Notes under the pieces: model-generated
Databases searched by the model: none
Told to the model about the DNA's origin: nothing
The model's input: only the letters and a program-made list of their open reading frames with translations
Made by a program: the position numbers and the translations under genes
Assembly (NCBI GenBank): GCA_023399295.1
Contig: JAEWQF010000019.1
Span: 1-64,000 of the forward strand
Length of the DNA: 64,000 nt
Reading direction: 5' to 3'
Origin: Bacteroidota bacterium
GTDB taxonomy: Bacteria > Bacteroidota > Bacteroidia > Bacteroidales > Dysgonomonadaceae
In this document: one piece after another, positions 1-8,790 of the stretch
Numbering within the stretch: the stretch's first letter is position 1
Layout of the letters: each line of letters starts with the position of its first letter

Positions 1-581
1 CAACGCGGATCAATGCATCCGCCACCTATTTCTCCGAAAAAATTGAGACCCTGCTACGCTCCATGCGGGAATCGACGGCAACCACCGATAACCGGGTCAA
101 TGCACGAGAGTATGATGATGACATCACTGCCATTTTCACCGGGGCTGCATTGAAAAAGCAGCTGATCACCGCCACCGCGGAAAACTTTAGCGTGGAGGCA
201 TATTACAAGGCAAGGAGCCTGTTCAGGAAACCGACTTTCGTGATCACCTCCTACAGTCGCGACAGCACGGGAACACAACTCAAATCAATCCACCCGGATC
301 TGCTGAGCGAACTGGTTCAACTGCGAAACAAGATCAGCAAAGAAGAAAACCTGCCGGTTTACATTGTCGCATCGGTGAAAACGCTGGTGCAGATGGCCGA
401 TTATCTGCCCGAGACAGAAAAGCAGCTGCTGAAGATCGACGGTTTCGGGAAAATAAAGGTTAAACGGTTCGGGGCACAGTTTCTTGAACTCATAACCAGT
501 TATATCACAACCTACGACATTGAATCACGAATGATTCATTTCCCGGAGACCAACAAGAGGAAAAAGAAAAAATACCTGTAA
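1..581 (+). CDS. HRDC-domain helicase-like protein, C-terminal fragment (5' end outside window)
   Basis: The frame is open from the first complete codon at base 3, so the gene starts upstream of the window. About 192 residues are visible. The last third matches an HRDC domain (around bases 300-520: leucine-rich helices, then a D-G-F-G-K-I-K-V-K-R-F-G turn), the helicase/RNase D C-terminal nucleic-acid-binding module. The tail ends in lysines and arginines. In Bacteroidota such a C-terminus is typical of RecQ or PIF1-like helicases; the motor domain is not in view, so the helicase part is inference. The gene converges on the DUF4349 gene with a 3-base gap and no obvious terminator between them. 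Confidence 0.7.
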   Translation, partial: TRINASATYFSEKIETLLRSMRESTATTDNRVNAREYDDDITAIFTGAALKKQLITATAENFSVEAYYKARSLFRKPTFVITSYSRDSTGTQLKSIHPDLLSELVQLRNKISKEENLPVYIVASVKTLVQMADYLPETEKQLLKIDGFGKIKVKRFGAQFLELITSYITTYDIESRMIHFPETNKRKKKKYL

Positions 582-584
582 ATG

Positions 585-1421
585 TTATTTTCTCTTGCGT
601 TTCATTTTATATTTTCTCCAGAGATACAAAATTAGTGCAGCGATCATCCAGAACGGCCAGATATGGATGAGGAAGAGGAAGAAATCAACAAGTCCGAACC
701 ACCCTTTGGAGAGCGCTTGCTTCAATCGTTCTGCAAACTTGTCTCGTTTATCCGGATTGTATTTGAAATTCTTCTGTGCTGAGATGGTTAAATCGAGGGT
801 ACTGTAATCAACCTGGTCGCTCAGATATTTCAGTCGGCCTGTTGCGCTCTCAATATCCTCTTCCAGGGCGCGTATTTTTTCCTCAATCTCGAGTATCTCC
901 TTGATGCTGTTTGCTTTTACCAACAGGTCGTTGTACCGTTTCAGGTAGTTCCGTTTGTTCTCGAGTCTTGTTTCCAGATCAATAAACTGATCCGTCACAT
1001 CGCGCGCATCAATCTCCTTGTGAAGGATCTCGCCATCACCGGTCTCGATATCAGATATAAACCTCGCGAAGTGCTCGCTTGGAATCCTGATATTGAGATG
1101 ATAGGATGTTTCCCAATCCGAATTGGTCAGCCGCTCGCTTGCATAATATCCCCCGTGAAGTTGAATGATGGTATCAACACGCGCTTTGGTGTTTTCAAGA
1201 TCTGACACACGCAGTCCCATTCGCCCATCTTTGATGATCTTCTTTTTGATCACCTCCTGCTTCTCGATTGCATCGATCGGGGGAGTTGATTCATTGTAAG
1301 ATCGTCGTTCGACAAGCATCGTCTCTTCTTCCATCGTCGCGTCAGCAACATTGCCGGATTGTTTCTGATTGCATGAAATCAGGAGCAGTGCTGCTAAAAA
1401 AGTTGACAAAATGTTTCTCAT
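585..1421 (-). CDS. DUF4349 domain lipoprotein
   Basis: 278 residues. The N-terminus is a lipoprotein signal with lipobox L-I-S-C (Cys17), so the protein should be anchored in the envelope. The middle has the DUF4349 pattern: a conserved G-G-Y strand near residue 90, a strand/helix region, then a long coiled coil (about 150-200, rich in E, K and L). One membrane helix lies near residues 240-262, followed by a basic YKMKRKRK tail. The family function is unknown; a lipid anchor plus C-terminal TM helix suggests an envelope-spanning or sensing role. It is the last gene of the 7142-to-585 minus-strand cassette, 47 bases after the zinc-ribbon gene. Confidence 0.8.
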   Translation of the reverse strand: MRNILSTFLAALLLISCNQKQSGNVADATMEEETMLVERRSYNESTPPIDAIEKQEVIKKKIIKDGRMGLRVSDLENTKARVDTIIQLHGGYYASERLTNSDWETSYHLNIRIPSEHFARFISDIETGDGEILHKEIDARDVTDQFIDLETRLENKRNYLKRYNDLLVKANSIKEILEIEEKIRALEEDIESATGRLKYLSDQVDYSTLDLTISAQKNFKYNPDKRDKFAERLKQALSKGWFGLVDFFLFLIHIWPFWMIAALILYLWRKYKMKRKRK

Positions 1422-1468
1422 ATTGGTGCAATTGAATTGTTTTCAGGTTGTCATATCTTGTGGAGAGC

Positions 1469-1996
1469 TTATTTGAGCATGGGGCAACCGCAATTGCGGC
1501 ACACCTCTTCATCAATGTCGTGCAGGAAGGCGCAGGCATTGCAGAAAATGATGTCATCGCTCGATTTATCGAACTTCTCGTAAGAATTTAGTCTGCCGTG
1601 GAACCGAACCCTGTCGCCGATCTTGTAATAGTTGAAAACGGTATCGTCGTTCTCATCCCTTCTTTCATGAACCTTGCCGGTTTGGCTTTTGAAATAAACA
1701 GTATAGACAAGATATTTCTCGGTCTTCCTGACTTTCTTGTCAACAACCAAACCATCCCAGGAAGTACTCGTTCTCGGTTTAGCGGAGAAGAGGCCGATGA
1801 GCAGGAACATCGAAGCTATTACCAGTCCAATGCGCAGCGACTCCGGGTTGTCCATCTCATCGCTCAAGGCACCGTAAAGGTAGAATCCGGCGATGGCGAC
1901 AACTGCAAGAATCAATGAAAACTGAAATTTCCACTTTCTTGAATTTCGCAGGTAGCGGTCGAATGCAGGGTCATTGATTCTTGTGGAATAGCTCAT
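1469..1996 (-). CDS. Two-TM protein with C-terminal CxxC zinc ribbon
   Basis: 175 residues, family not recognised. Membrane segments lie at about 25-43 and 55-71. A soluble beta-rich region (about 80-140) resembles the DUF3592/OB-like domains that follow paired TM helices. At the C-terminus two CxxC pairs (C152/C155 and C166/C169) form a zinc ribbon. The topology N-in, two TM, ribbon in the cytoplasm is inferred. It lies 7 bases downstream of the four-TM gene and is probably co-transcribed with it. A second zinc ribbon occurs in the cassette at the N-terminus of the 2747-3379 product. Confidence 0.65.
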   Translation of the reverse strand: MSYSTRINDPAFDRYLRNSRKWKFQFSLILAVVAIAGFYLYGALSDEMDNPESLRIGLVIASMFLLIGLFSAKPRTSTSWDGLVVDKKVRKTEKYLVYTVYFKSQTGKVHERRDENDDTVFNYYKIGDRVRFHGRLNSYEKFDKSSDDIIFCNACAFLHDIDEEVCRNCGCPMLK

Positions 1997-2003
1997 TCTG
2001 TTA

Positions 2004-2750
2004 TTATTTTAACAGTGCAACAATCTGTTTCAGATCCATGTCGGGTGATGCCGGGATGTGCAGCTCCTCGGTATTTTTCAACGTCTTGTCGTAATAAGAG
2101 TAGCAGATATAAAGGCCGTGAAAAGGTGTCTCAATCGCCTTCACTTTGCGGATCCCCGAAAGCGGAAAATCCCAGTTGTGGAAAAAACCGTTCACGTAGG
2201 CAAATTTGCGTCCGAGCAACACCACCCCGTCCCCCTTCAGATTCTTTGCGCGGTAGTAAGCCGGCATTCCAAGTGCAAAAGCAGCGATGATGCCAATCAG
2301 TGCGATCATCACCAGCAACATCACACCCCTCCCTTCCTCAATCACGATGATAAAAATACCAAACACCACGACTACCAACGCGGTGGTGATCCAGAGGATG
2401 GCTTTGTTCTTCTCCTTTTCGTGTTGAAAGAGGAAGTCGACGTATGCCGCTTTATCCTGATGCGTGAGCAGCCAGCTCGCAATGACGCTTTCACCCGAGA
2501 TGAGCGATTGCATCTTTTTCGCCCTGCTGCCAAGGATCAGGGCGATAATCAACCCTCCCAGCGCTACGAAGATGCTGATTAACGTGACAGCATAAGCCCT
2601 GTAGAGGGGGCTGCCCTCGGTAAAAGTGAGCACCGCCAGAACGCCTCCGACCAGTGTGACCAACCAGGAGATGACAACAGCTTTCTGCTGACTGTTTTTC
2701 ACTTTCAGCGTGCCGTTAATTTTTTGCAAATCGATCGATTCTTCCATCAT
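2004..2750 (-). CDS. Four-TM membrane protein, unknown function
   Basis: 248 residues, not recognised. Hydrophobic helices lie at about 24-43, 52-73, 117-137 and 141-162 in two pairs separated by a charged loop. The last 80 residues look like a soluble PH-like/bPH strand domain (G-V-V-L-L-G-R-K-F-A-Y-V, then G-I-R-K-V-K-A-I-E). The start overlaps the end of the upstream zinc-ribbon gene by 4 bases (ATGA), which implies translational coupling. There is a tandem ATG-ATG; either could serve. Function is open; membership in the five-gene cassette is the main information. Confidence 0.65.
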   Translation of the reverse strand: MMEESIDLQKINGTLKVKNSQQKAVVISWLVTLVGGVLAVLTFTEGSPLYRAYAVTLISIFVALGGLIIALILGSRAKKMQSLISGESVIASWLLTHQDKAAYVDFLFQHEKEKNKAILWITTALVVVVFGIFIIVIEEGRGVMLLVMIALIGIIAAFALGMPAYYRAKNLKGDGVVLLGRKFAYVNGFFHNWDFPLSGIRKVKAIETPFHGLYICYSYYDKTLKNTEELHIPASPDMDLKQIVALLK

Positions 2751-3379
2751 GATCTCTGTTTATTTCCCTTGAAGAGAAGTGAAAAGTCAATGTAAAGCAA
2801 TGCTGCAAGGAGCAGGGAGGTGAGTGTGAAATATTGGCCCATCACATGGCGGTACAATATCGAAGCGACCAGCACCATCTGCACAACGATGAGCAGCTTT
2901 GTGGCCCAGTTGTAAGGTTTTGGTTTTTTCCGCCGGATGAATACCATCAACAGCACGATGCAGGAGCTAACGATGATTCCCCTTGCTTCGTAAGAGAGAT
3001 AGCCACGAAAAGCAATGATGAGATTCACAATGAGATAGAGCCATGTCCAGATGGTAACCCCACCCTGCACCTCGGTTTCAACCGGCGGTTCCGTATGTCG
3101 AGGAGGCTCCGGTACAGCGGTTGATTGTTGTACCACCGGAGGTGGTTCCAACACAGCCGACACACCTTTCTCCGCCAGTTGTGAGACGCTTTTCCGAAGC
3201 GTTGATTCAGCATATTTCCGGAGGCTGCTCTTCAGTTGCTGCTCCACACCCTTGTGCATCTTCTCCTTGTATCCTGTAGCATAGGTCCGTACCTGTTCCG
3301 CCAGGACCTTTGTTCCACAGCCCGCGCAGAACTTTGCCTGCCCCAATAGTGGTTGACCGCAATGTGTACAATATGCCAT
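2747..3379 (-). CDS. Zinc-ribbon membrane protein
   Basis: 210 residues. The first 24 residues are a zinc-ribbon with C4/C7 and C18/C21 (CTHCGQP...CAGCGTK), the zinc_ribbon_2 pattern often placed before membrane domains in bacteria. A lysine/glutamate helix (30-75) and a proline-rich linker (77-105) follow, then about four membrane helices to residue 200. It starts 10 bases downstream of the 1250-residue exported protein and overlaps the next gene by 4 bases, so the cassette is a tight operon. No enzymatic motif is visible. Such proteins may nucleate membrane assemblies, but that is inference. Confidence 0.65.
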   Translation of the reverse strand: MAYCTHCGQPLLGQAKFCAGCGTKVLAEQVRTYATGYKEKMHKGVEQQLKSSLRKYAESTLRKSVSQLAEKGVSAVLEPPPVVQQSTAVPEPPRHTEPPVETEVQGGVTIWTWLYLIVNLIIAFRGYLSYEARGIIVSSCIVLLMVFIRRKKPKPYNWATKLLIVVQMVLVASILYRHVMGQYFTLTSLLLAALLYIDFSLLFKGNKQRS

Positions 3380-3389
3380 ATTTCAATTT

Positions 3390-6300
3390 TTATTTAAAGA
3401 GGCTGTCCGCCGGATTTGTCTTGTCAAATTCTTTCAGATCGTTGAATGCTTTGGAGATCTCTTTGGAGACATCCGTCACATCGGAATAACCCAACGATTT
3501 CAGTTCGTTGTTGATGCTCTCAAGATGGGCTCCTGTTGCATTCACATCCACATTTGCCTTGTCGATCACCTCCATCGCCTTGTCCAGATCGCGCTGCAGA
3601 TCCTTTATCTCCAGGTTCATGCCATCCTTGTAGCCCGTACGCACATCTCTCAGGGAATTCGCCGCTTTCTTCGCCTGTGCAAATGCCTCCGACTCGTTCC
3701 CGCCCTTCATGGCGTTCTCCACCTTGTTCTGATACATTTGACCGGTCTCCCGGGCATTGTACAAGGTTGTTTCTCCCGCTTTCACCCTCGTGATGTTCGA
3801 CTCGTTGATGTCCATCTCCCCGGTTTCGGGATTGAACACGTGGTCGGAGTAATCTTGCCCTGCCTCCGCATCAAAGCGGTCTGTACCCCTTTGCTGGTGC
3901 GCCTCGGCCCATTCCAGATCACTCAACCCGTCGGGCTTGCCGGTCACCTCGCCAAAAATCTTGTACGATTCGTTCAGCCAGTTGCCTCGTTGCAGTTCAA
4001 TCCATTTCTCTTTACCGTCGGCACCTTTCACTTTGCGCAACACACGGTAATCGCGGTCGGTATTCACTGAATCGCCTGCTTTGCCCGGCGTCCTGAAATC
4101 ATCAATCTTCACCTCATCGGGATTCAGCTTATACTCTTTCGAGATGTACTCCTTCAACTTTGCATCGTGCTCGGTGTATATTTTATTGCGCGAACGATTG
4201 AAGACATCTTTCATCTCCTTGGTTCCATGTTCTTTAATGGTGCGCACCTTCGCCGGGTCGCGCATGATCTCCAGCAACTTGCTCGGGTTGATCACCTCTT
4301 CCCCGTCCACCGTCTTCACGTTCTTCATCATGTCATCCAGCACCTCATCGGGCGTGATCACCTCATAGTTCCGCTTCAGGGCTTCGCGATGCATCATCGT
4401 GGTGAGCTTCTTCACGATCAACTCCTCCGCAATCTGCTGGCCCGTTATCTTGGCAGCCTCCACGACCGATTTGGTCTGGTAGAGGTTGAACAGGAACTCG
4501 CAGCTGATGAAAATAGTCCATGCAAGCGGGCGGTTGCCTTTCACCACCAGCTCGATATTCTCGATGCTGAGCACCCTGCCCTTTGCCATGTTCATCAGCA
4601 GGGGCATGATGGAGTCAAGCTGGCGTGAGGCAAACGCATCCCACCCTTTCTCCGGTTCGTAGATGTAGAAGTTGAGCGCTTCAATCATCTTTGCCTTGAT
4701 CATACCCGCCGCCGTGGCCCCCACTCCTTTCAGGTAGAAGGCAGCCAGCGCGTTGAACGCCAGGTCGCCGGCCCATTCTACAAATTGGAGCGTGAGCGTG
4801 ATGGCGTTGGCCCAGGCCTCTTCCGATTTGTATCCTTCGGCACCTTCGGCCAGGATGAGGTTCGATGCCACTTTCCAGATCCTGTTTCTCAGCTCCGTCA
4901 ATCCTTCGGCACCGAGTGTCATTTTCCGGAGCTCCAGCAGATCACGCAACTTGTTCCTCGTCTCCCCTACAGGCACATAATTCTCGATGATGTACTTGCA
5001 GTTTTCGTACGCCTTCACCCAGTCGGGGAACTCCTCACCAATCCCGTAGGTCTTGACCTTCAACGTGAGCTTCGTTTCAAAATATTCAGGCCTGTCGACA
5101 TCACCCGATGGCGCCTTCACAAGATACTCCAAACGGTATACATCGCCGGTGCCGGGGATCTCTTCTTTGGTTGTAAAATGATAACGCCCGTAGGGGATGT
5201 TGGTGACCAACCCCTCGAAGGTAAATTCGGGTTGCAGCACACTCGCCAGGTTGATGAGCTCCGGCTCCTCGCTCAGCAATTCAAATTGGATCTCAGCCAG
5301 TCCCTCTTTGTCTGTCAACACCTGGTTCGCCTGCTTGTCGTAGCGGAAGAGCGCCACGTCGATATTCTCCTCGAAAGGCTTGCTGGCAAGAATGTGAATC
5401 TCGTTTTGCTTGTCGACCCCCTTCTTGATAAGGAGTCCCTCCTGCATCACCATGATGTTCAGGTGGCGTTCCAACGGTTTTTCATCGCCCTGGGCAGCAT
5501 AAAGGACAAGTGTCTTGCTGAGGACGGATTCCCCCTCTTTGGGTTTCATCAGGGGACCGGTGAGCGTCACGGAAGCCTTTGCTTCACCTTTGGGTAGGAT
5601 ATCGATCTGTGTGAGCGGATCGGTGGGAAGAGAGCCATACATGTATTCACCGGTGAACTCCCATCCTTGTTCATCGTCACCGTTCTCGATCCAGAGATCG
5701 AAGGTGATCTCGCTCATTTCGTCCGCAACGGGGAAGGTGGCCTCCCCGATCTCGGTCTCCAGCTTGCAATCGAGCAGCTTGATCTCCAGATCCTGCTTCA
5801 ACGGCGGTTCCCCCTCGGGCACATCCTCCATCAGCAGCAGCAGCTTCACCGTGCCCGGCATGTTTGCCGTTTTGTTGTCGGGATTGGGACTTGTACACCC
5901 CATGTTCAAGGCGATGTAATCATCGTTGAGAATCGGCTCCGAGAGATCGATCCAGTCGCTCTGCGGCTTGAATTTGATCTGTTCCGTCAGCTTGGGCAGC
6001 GGTTTCTCAAATTCATCCAGAATCCTGGCACGCACCTCAATCACCTGGAAGGTATCGGGGCGGAGCGAGCGTTTGTTGCCCGGCAGGGTCTCTATCGCAA
6101 TTTGTTTTTCCCCCTTCGTCTCTATCCGAATGAATTTTTGAATTTGATGCCCGTCGGCAAACGCCTGCACCGTGACATTGAACGAAGCACTGCCGGGCGT
6201 CCCCTCCAGGATCATCCGGGCCGTAAGGCTGCCCTGACCCTGTGCGGGAGTGATCTTTAATGCCTTCTCAGGGTTGATGAGCTGAATCTGTGCCGGGTTT

Positions 6301-7142
6301 TTCCGTTGGCTCTTCGGCGTGACCTTGTAGACAAACACCTCCAGCATTTCGGGTTGACCGGCAGTAAGCTTGAATAGCTCCTTGTTCAGATTGAGGATGT
6401 ATTTCACCTGCTCCTCTTCTTCCTCCTTTTTCTCCTCTTTCTTTTTGGTCTCTTTTTTCGGTTGAACGTTTTGTTTCCGTCCCGGTTTTTTCCGGAACAG
6501 CTTCCGTGCCAGCGCTGCCAATCCACCGGCAGCACCTCCCGCACCCAGCAGGCCCACGACTACCTCCCAGGGAAACTCTTCGCCTGCAGCGGAGCTGTCG
6601 CCACCAAAATCAGCCGCTCCCTCTTCATCAGCGCCGTCCAGCGGCGGAGCAAAGCCCGGTGCGGTGAATTGTGAACTTGTAATCTCGTTGATGCTGTTGT
6701 TGTAAGCCTCCTCCAGCGATTCAGGCCGGTAACTCCCCATGTAGGTGCCAATGAAGTAAAACTTATCCTCCTGAATGTTCTGCACCAGCGAATAGGAGTT
6801 TATTGTTGTGCGGTAGGTCCCGTAGATGGCGGAAAAGATGCGTGCAGAAGAGATGGAGCCGGGTTCTCTTTCCCCCGCCAGCTCCTTGTTGTGTAACTTC
6901 ACAATCTGCGAGACTTCAAAACGCCGCTCATCCACCACATTGCCGTTCACAGAGATGTCGCCACCCAGTTGATTTTTTAACTGCGCGACGGCAACATCGA
7001 GCTCGGCATCTGAAGGCAATCTGTTCCATGTCAACGAACCGGTTTGTGCGGTCACGTCCATGGGGTTGCTTTGGGCAAAAACAATGAGTGGGAAAAGCAG
7101 GTATAGCAGGATGAATGCTGTGTGCAACTTCATGTTTCTCAT
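3390..7142 (-). CDS. Large exported or membrane-anchored multidomain protein, unknown function
   Basis: 1250 residues. A Sec signal peptide ends near residue 24 (F-A-Q-S). A Gly/Ala-rich hydrophobic stretch at 191-212 is followed by an unusual Lys/Glu-rich linker (214-246). Residues about 250-700 have several beta-rich, Ig-like repeats with regularly spaced strands. Residues about 750-950 are helical with possible hydrophobic hairpins. A charged C-terminal region (about 950-1250) includes an N-T-D-R-D-Y-R-V segment, an H-Q-Q-R-G-T-D-R-F-D-A-E-A segment and a terminal coiled coil. The TDRD...EA pattern resembles C-terminal regions of some polymorphic-toxin-like proteins; this is a weak resemblance. 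A second ATG at 7133 (M4) is an equally plausible start. It heads the zinc-ribbon/DUF4349 operon. Confidence 0.7.
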   Translation of the reverse strand: MRNMKLHTAFILLYLLFPLIVFAQSNPMDVTAQTGSLTWNRLPSDAELDVAVAQLKNQLGGDISVNGNVVDERRFEVSQIVKLHNKELAGEREPGSISSARIFSAIYGTYRTTINSYSLVQNIQEDKFYFIGTYMGSYRPESLEEAYNNSINEITSSQFTAPGFAPPLDGADEEGAADFGGDSSAAGEEFPWEVVVGLLGAGGAAGGLAALARKLFRKKPGRKQNVQPKKETKKKEEKKEEEEEQVKYILNLNKELFKLTAGQPEMLEVFVYKVTPKSQRKNPAQIQLINPEKALKITPAQGQGSLTARMILEGTPGSASFNVTVQAFADGHQIQKFIRIETKGEKQIAIETLPGNKRSLRPDTFQVIEVRARILDEFEKPLPKLTEQIKFKPQSDWIDLSEPILNDDYIALNMGCTSPNPDNKTANMPGTVKLLLLMEDVPEGEPPLKQDLEIKLLDCKLETEIGEATFPVADEMSEITFDLWIENGDDEQGWEFTGEYMYGSLPTDPLTQIDILPKGEAKASVTLTGPLMKPKEGESVLSKTLVLYAAQGDEKPLERHLNIMVMQEGLLIKKGVDKQNEIHILASKPFEENIDVALFRYDKQANQVLTDKEGLAEIQFELLSEEPELINLASVLQPEFTFEGLVTNIPYGRYHFTTKEEIPGTGDVYRLEYLVKAPSGDVDRPEYFETKLTLKVKTYGIGEEFPDWVKAYENCKYIIENYVPVGETRNKLRDLLELRKMTLGAEGLTELRNRIWKVASNLILAEGAEGYKSEEAWANAITLTLQFVEWAGDLAFNALAAFYLKGVGATAAGMIKAKMIEALNFYIYEPEKGWDAFASRQLDSIMPLLMNMAKGRVLSIENIELVVKGNRPLAWTIFISCEFLFNLYQTKSVVEAAKITGQQIAEELIVKKLTTMMHREALKRNYEVITPDEVLDDMMKNVKTVDGEEVINPSKLLEIMRDPAKVRTIKEHGTKEMKDVFNRSRNKIYTEHDAKLKEYISKEYKLNPDEVKIDDFRTPGKAGDSVNTDRDYRVLRKVKGADGKEKWIELQRGNWLNESYKIFGEVTGKPDGLSDLEWAEAHQQRGTDRFDAEAGQDYSDHVFNPETGEMDINESNITRVKAGETTLYNARETGQMYQNKVENAMKGGNESEAFAQAKKAANSLRDVRTGYKDGMNLEIKDLQRDLDKAMEVIDKANVDVNATGAHLESINNELKSLGYSDVTDVSKEISKAFNDLKEFDKTNPADSLFK

Positions 7143-7237
7143 ACTATTGTATTATTAGTTTACATCGATCTCTTTGAGACCGACATGTGTAAAGTTACTG
7201 GTTCACAACTTTGTCAGACTAAAGGCAACATCCTCCA

Positions 7238-7245
7238 CAAAAATA
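7238..7245 (-). promoter_or_regulatory. Bacteroidota -7 box TATTTTTG for the 7142 operon
   Basis: On the minus strand the octamer TATTTTTG fits TAnnTTTG, about 95 bases before the start codon of the large exported protein. No clear -33 TTTG lies at the standard distance. It forms a divergent pair with the box at 7291-7298. Confidence 0.4.
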
Positions 7246-7290
7246 GTATAATTTTTCACCTTTTACGTTTTTTTACCATTAAATAATAGT

Positions 7291-7298
7291 TACTTTTG
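7291..7298 (+). promoter_or_regulatory. Bacteroidota -7 box TACTTTTG for the 7355 gene
   Basis: TACTTTTG fits TAnnTTTG. The sequence 19 bases upstream is TTTT (7268-7271), one mismatch from the -33 consensus TTTG. The start codon at 7355 follows after about 55 bases. Confidence 0.45.
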
Positions 7299-7354
7299 CA
7301 ATGCTTACAGTTGTGCCTTTTTGTTGAGAAAAAAGATGAAAAACAGTTTCTAAT

Positions 7355-7771
7355 ATGGGCAAACGCAAACGGGGGAATAATTTCGGGAAGTGGCTGATAT
7401 TCTGCGTCTCCATGCTGTTCGTGCTCTATGCCGCTTTTTTGGGAACACTCCTGTTGTTTGGCGAAGATAGAGAGGCAATCCTTACAAGCTACCGCCAGGA
7501 ATATGGCGAAAGAAATGAGGTGATTCCGAATCGATACACCTACCTTTTTAGCTACAAGTTCACGGTGGAGGGGAAGACATACCACGGCACGGGACAACGG
7601 GTAGCCTCACCGGTATTTCTGAAGCCCACTCCGGAGTCTACAATCTCCATCAAATACCTCTCCTGCTGCCCCTATCTCAACACGCATGTGGAAGGCAATG
7701 GTACCTGGAAAAGCAGCCTGATCTTCCTCGCGATTGGGGTGGTGTTGTTGCTCTTTTCCAGGAAGATGTAG
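7355..7771 (+). CDS. DUF3592-like membrane protein
   Basis: 138 residues. A basic start (MGKRKRGNN) precedes a TM helix at about 13-34, an extracytoplasmic beta domain (about 40-112: Y-x-F-S-Y-K-F-T-V-E-G-K-T-Y-H-G-T-G) and a second TM helix (about 116-134). This TM-beta-TM layout with a Y..Y.F.V.G..Y.G core is that of DUF3592. Function is unknown. It has its own promoter-like box and is divergent from the large exported protein. No downstream partner is on the same strand. Confidence 0.6.
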   Translation: MGKRKRGNNFGKWLIFCVSMLFVLYAAFLGTLLLFGEDREAILTSYRQEYGERNEVIPNRYTYLFSYKFTVEGKTYHGTGQRVASPVFLKPTPESTISIKYLSCCPYLNTHVEGNGTWKSSLIFLAIGVVLLLFSRKM

Positions 7772-7833
7772 GGATCAACCACTTTACCGCGGGCAACGGC
7801 ATCTGTTTTGTCGCTCTTGTCGCGGTGCTTTAA

Positions 7834-8469
7834 TTATTGCATTCTCTTTTTGGACAGCACCTTGAGCTGGTTGTTGTCGAACGCAACCTTTGTCTTGTAA
7901 TGCAGCGAGGGACAGCAGTTCGCATCATCCGCGGAATAGCAGGATGATTTGCCTACAATCAAATTACGTTTAATCTTCCGTGCCCAAAAGGCTCCCTTGC
8001 ATCCGGAAATCTCCTGGTGACCCGCGACCGTTGCCAATCGGAACGTCTCGTTTTCGTTGAGGAAGACAAACAGATCATGTGAGGCGCTGTTCCCAAATTC
8101 GGTGTGCACGGTGATCACCAAATCTTTCTTCCGGTCGTTGTTCAGATCCCCTTCCAGAATAGGAATCGCACCAAACAGCTCCCGCTCCTTTGTGAGGGGA
8201 ATGGTGATCGTGACAATCACACCCTCCTTCTCATCATCATTCTCGGGGATGTGGGTATATGTCAACTCTGTTGCAGCGGCCTCTGCAGACTCCTCCAATC
8301 GCGTCCCTTCCCCGTATGTGAGATGATAATGCTCCTTTATCTGTTGCACCACGCTCCTGTCAAGCTGATCCGGTTTGATCAGACTCAATTGATTCTGAGA
8401 CCTGTTTGCCAATGGACCGCAAGCCCCCAGCAGGATAAAAGAGAGGATCGTCAGAATTGCTGTTTTCAT
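7834..8469 (-). CDS. Hypothetical lipoprotein
   Basis: 211 residues. The N-terminus carries a lipobox L-G-A-C (Cys17). The rest is a single soluble domain with a G-D-L-N-N-D-R-K-K-D-L segment (about residue 107), a calcium-binding-like DxNxDxxxD loop such as occurs in FG-GAP or dockerin-like folds, and several cysteines near the C-terminus (C153, C174, C182, C183). No family is recognised. It is the last gene before composition becomes A+T-rich, so it may mark the left edge of the conserved chromosome. Confidence 0.6.
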   Translation of the reverse strand: MKTAILTILSFILLGACGPLANRSQNQLSLIKPDQLDRSVVQQIKEHYHLTYGEGTRLEESAEAAATELTYTHIPENDDEKEGVIVTITIPLTKERELFGAIPILEGDLNNDRKKDLVITVHTEFGNSASHDLFVFLNENETFRLATVAGHQEISGCKGAFWARKIKRNLIVGKSSCYSADDANCCPSLHYKTKVAFDNNQLKVLSKKRMQ

Positions 8470-8500
8470 GAGTTCTTTTCATGGTTTTTGCTATGCCAAA

Positions 8501-8508
8501 CAAAGATA
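8501..8508 (-). promoter_or_regulatory. -7 box TATCTTTG for the 8469 lipoprotein
   Basis: Minus-strand TATCTTTG fits TAnnTTTG and lies 31 bases before the start codon, a normal leader length in Bacteroidota. The -33 element is not convincing. Confidence 0.5.
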
Positions 8509-8790
8509 ATTATTTTGTTTCACTCGGAAGAGTACCAATCATATGGAACGTTACAAAAAGGGGTGGCTTACAAAGAAGTATAATCGAAAAGAAAAACGGT
8601 TTCGATCAATTGGGCGTATGACATAAGTTGTCAAACATTGTTCCAATCTTTGTTCCTTGTCAAAAAATGCCAGGAATGATCGCACACTGCGACTATTGAT
8701 GAGCTAGACATAACAGAAGTGGAAATTATTGAAAACAAAGATCGACAAAACAATTGCACCCTTAACTACTTATAAAAATATTCAACGGAT
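8509..8790. other. A+T-rich intergenic stretch, no supported gene
   Basis: About 280 bases at the left end of the accessory island. Both strands lack a plausible reading frame of useful length. No tRNA-like fragment, inverted repeat or transposase remnant is recognisable. This is where a left attachment site would be sought if the island entered at tRNA-Ser. Confidence 0.5.
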
